This document shows, piece after piece, positions 62,201 to 64,000 of a stretch of 64,000 bases of DNA. This DNA is from Phalacrocorax aristotelis. Its lineage: Eukaryota > Chordata > Aves > Suliformes > Phalacrocoracidae. The translations under genes and the position numbers were made by a program. The stretch spans positions 8,060,001 to 8,124,000 of the forward strand of contig NC_134297.1 in the NCBI RefSeq assembly GCF_949628215.1, read 5' to 3'. The notes below the pieces were generated by a model. It did no database searches and was not told the DNA's origin. It worked only from the letters and a program-made list of their open reading frames with translations. The number at the start of each line of letters is the position of its first letter. Within the stretch, counting starts at the first letter, position 1.

Positions 62201-62429
62201 TACCTTAAAAACCAGTTCTCACTGCTTTATGGTAAAAGGCTGAAGCCAAACCCAGTTTTGGGCCGTAAGTGAAACTCTCATCTCTTCTGCATCCCCCTTG
62301 CGCTCAGCCTACAGCCACGCTCTGCAGTCGGTCATCTTGTCCTGCGACCCCACAGGCAGGAGCTCCTCGGCGAGGCTGCCGCTCCGGGACCTGGCCGCGC
62401 TCTGTGCTCACTGGGGGAAGCATCTGTGA
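47202..62429 (+). CDS. CCDC15: CCDC15 coiled-coil protein, 10 coding exons
   Basis: Coiled-coil domain containing 15, a poorly characterised protein reported at centrosomes/centrioles in mammals. The model gives 483 residues, about half the mammalian length; a long central part of the human protein has no counterpart in these exons. Exons: 47202-47375, 49061-49210, 50055-50237, 51924-52028, 55765-55929, 57014-57133, 58860-58963, 61214-61393, 61466-61614, 62308-62429. Exons 1-6 are all phase 0. Exon 1 has RVLAERNQSVAAVGAWVESA. Exon 2 is a coiled coil (VEEELKELQREKAASLRRFQ). Exon 3 has SDSALRLTPRKNTC. Exons 7-8 form a long charged helix. Exon 9 has a Cys cluster. The start is the first ATG after an acceptor-like site. 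Missed exons in the long introns 4 and 5 remain possible. Confidence 0.85.
47376..49060 (+). other. CCDC15 intron 1
   Basis: Unique AT-richer intron, marking the change from the GC-rich minisatellite-laden left part of the window. No repeat array, RNA gene or extra exon recognised. Confidence 0.5.
50445..51250 (+). mobile_element. CR1 LINE 3' fragment in CCDC15 intron 3
   Basis: A 5'-truncated CR1 retrotransposon of about 0.8 kb in the same orientation as CCDC15. It holds the end of the reverse-transcriptase region and the 3' UTR, with the hallmark GGTCTTTTCCAACCTTAATG followed by the imperfect terminal octamer repeat (GATTCTAT) at 51225-51250. Typical of birds. It has many CpG-derived differences and no long intact frame, so it is not mobile. 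The left border is approximate. Confidence 0.9.
52029..55764 (+). other. CCDC15 intron 4
   Basis: A 3.7-kb unique intron with a run of 16 G at 54119-54134. Open frames of 60-150 codons are scattered and show no protein-like conservation that I recognise. Sequence encoding the missing central part of CCDC15 could hide here but was not identified. Confidence 0.45.
55930..58859 (+). other. CCDC15 introns 5 and 6 around exon 6
   Basis: Unique intron sequence flanking exon 6 (57014-57133). An 18-T run lies at 58446-58463. No further exon or element is recognised. Confidence 0.45.
58964..61213 (+). other. CCDC15 intron 7
   Basis: A 2.25-kb intron with mixed composition. Nothing beyond the flanking splice sites was recognised. 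Confidence 0.45.
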
Positions 62430-62712
62430 CGATGGCAGCTGCGTCCCCCGTCCCCACCTTGTATTTTGGCAACTGTTGTAAGTAAAGAGCGGGGCTGGGC
62501 CCTGTCCTGCGGGTCCCTCCGCTCTGTCCCGCAGGACGGCACCTTCGCTCTCCTACTCCTCATGCTCGGGTTTAAGCTGCACCTCTCCCTTTTTGCTCCG
62601 TGTGCGTGCTCGGCTGGACCAGGAGCACGGGGCCATGATGGGTGCGAAGGAGCCCAGCGCTCTGCGGGGCTGGCTTATAGGCAGGCACTGGAATTTTAGC
62701 ATTCAGCTGCGG

Positions 62713-62718
62713 AATAAA
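62713..62718 (+). terminator. AATAAA poly(A) signal of CCDC15
   Basis: A canonical AATAAA 284 bp after the CCDC15 stop codon is followed by a GT/T-rich downstream stretch (62729-62748), the expected layout of a cleavage site. Confidence 0.75.
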
Positions 62719-62749
62719 CTGGTTTTAAGTTTGTTTTTTTTTTTTTTGT

Positions 62750-64000
62750 CTTATTGGGAGTGCAAAATGAGGAGAAACAAGGTAGTACGTGGGGTCAAAA
62801 CCTCTTGATTTCTAACCTCTTCCTTCCCATTCCCTTTTATCCATTTCCCTGAGGCTTCTGCCAGCTCCTGCCTCTTGAGTCACGATCCAGAGCCAGGTGT
62901 TTATTGCTCCTTCACTTTCTTCCGCATGAGGACTTCTCCTTCAGCAACATCCTCCCAGCTTGGTACCCAACTTGTGTTTCCACAGCCTCTGTTTTGCTCC
63001 AGAAAGGAGCTTTTTCCTAGGGGTGAAAAAATCTTTATTTAATTTCCAGGTGCGTGTGTGTCTCTCTGCTGCTGCAGCTCCTTGGCAGGGGTTGCTGGAG
63101 CAAGATCGTTTTTATCAAAAACGACACCGGTGGGGTAATGCGTTCCTGGATGGAGGTTGCACCACAAGCTGTCATTAATATTTACTGCTTGCTGGCTGCC
63201 CTCCTGCCACCTCTACAATATTAACCGCGGCAGGAAGGACAGGTGGACGAGTGTGCTGGGCGCCTGCTTCCCACTCCCCACCGCCTAATTTAATTTCCTC
63301 CCCCTTCCCGGCACGCTCCGTTACCATCCTGCCGGGTGCGAGGTAAACCTGTGACCCCAGTCCGGCAGTGGCATGGAGGTGCCGAGCCGTGGCCAGGGAT
63401 GCTCCTCCGTTCCCTGCTCCCGCTAGAGAATCATTCACCAACTTATTCGTGGCATCGGTGCTATTTATTAACCGCCATTTGCGTCAGGGGAAGACACTGC
63501 CGACCTAATAAGGGGTGTTGGGGTGGATTTGTAAAGGGCAGGATCCGACCGGGGTGGTTTTTGCATGCGTTGGGGCCAGGGAAGCAAAGGGCTAAAGCTG
63601 CAAATGTGTTGGGTTATTTTTAAACTGATTTCAGGGCAGGGCTTTGTGCCAGGGCACCTGAGGACAAGCGTTTCCTTGGCAGGTCCCCAAGCCCTTGCTC
63701 ACGCCCTGGGGACCCCTGATTCTGCGTCTCCGGAGTGGCCCCCGAAGGGCCATGGGCTTGTTTGGGTCTCAGTTTAAAGGAATGATGGTTAAACAAAGCC
63801 CTTGCTGCTCTTCAGCCTCATGAGCTGCCACTTGGTCAGCTCTGTCCTGGTGCTGTAAATGGGATCCTCAGAGCTGGGGGGGGATTTCTCTTCGAGTGAA
63901 ACCTGTGGGAGAGGCGAGCAGGACTCCCCAAACCCCTGCAAATAAACCCGAAAGCATGGCTGGAGTGGCTTAGCTGAAATCAGGCCACCAAAGCCCTCTT
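62750..64000. other. Intergenic region right of CCDC15
   Basis: No exon, RNA gene or repeat array is recognised. In mammals the next gene is SLC37A2; nothing in this stretch resembles a sugar-phosphate transporter exon. A GGGGATTTGTAAAG-type AT/GC mosaic and an AATAAA at 63941 have no clear gene to serve. Confidence 0.45.

Noticed and set aside
62960-63777. First exon of SLC37A2
   Set aside because: Short ORFs here do not resemble the transporter and no promoter-like CpG island is evident.

Overview
The window is a nuclear segment of a bird genome, most likely a gene-dense, GC-rich microchromosome (the equivalent of chicken chromosome 24 and human 11q24.2). Three things point to this: a CR1 LINE 3' end with the avian terminal octamer repeat at about 50.4-51.25 kb, small GT-AG introns packed with minisatellites, and a gene order identical to the mammalian MSANTD2 - ROBO3 - ROBO4 - HEPACAM - CCDC15 block. 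All gene models below were built by hand from the sequence: translated blocks, splice sites and codon phases were followed, and every model closes in frame.

Layout. 1-9,219: inferred MSANTD2 intron 1 (minus strand; no exon seen). 9,220-9,720: MSANTD2 first coding exon, inside a CpG island with ETS, ETS/CRE and YY1 sites. 10.2-17.1 kb: ROBO3 upstream region, alternating minisatellite arrays (24, 39, 39 and 23 bp units) with short AT-rich islands rich in TAATTA and with a cluster of CAGATG E-boxes. 17,490-29,200: ROBO3 (plus), 27 coding exons, 1,320 residues, 5 Ig + 3 FN3 + TM + CC2/CC3. 30,559-37,842: ROBO4 (minus), 16 coding exons, 893 residues. 39,856-44,805: HEPACAM (minus), 7 coding exons, 411 residues. 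47,202-62,429: CCDC15 (plus), 10 coding exons, 483 residues. 62.75-64 kb: intergenic, nothing recognised.

ROBO3 and ROBO4 are paralogous Slit-family axon and vessel guidance receptors that converge tail to tail; the poly(A) signal assigned to ROBO3 overlaps the ROBO4 stop codon. HEPACAM and ROBO4 lie head to tail on the minus strand with only a few hundred bases between them. HEPACAM and CCDC15 are divergent.

The most notable points are: (1) ROBO3 Ig1 lacks the three mammalian substitutions linked to loss of Slit binding; (2) retention of its 83-nt intron 26 would open a different C-terminus of about 100 residues; (3) ROBO4 appears to encode Robo Ig2-type and Ig3-type domains rather than the mammalian Ig1+Ig2 pair; (4) ROBO4 carries a codon-phased 30-bp minisatellite whose units mimic the 3' splice site; (5) ROBO4 exon 10 has three tandem 54-bp copies of its 5' splice site; and (6) several repeat arrays have possible physical or regulatory properties (switch-like pentamers, phased A-tracts, G-quadruplex tracts, E-box arrays). 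I found no mobile system, RNA gene or prokaryote-like locus.
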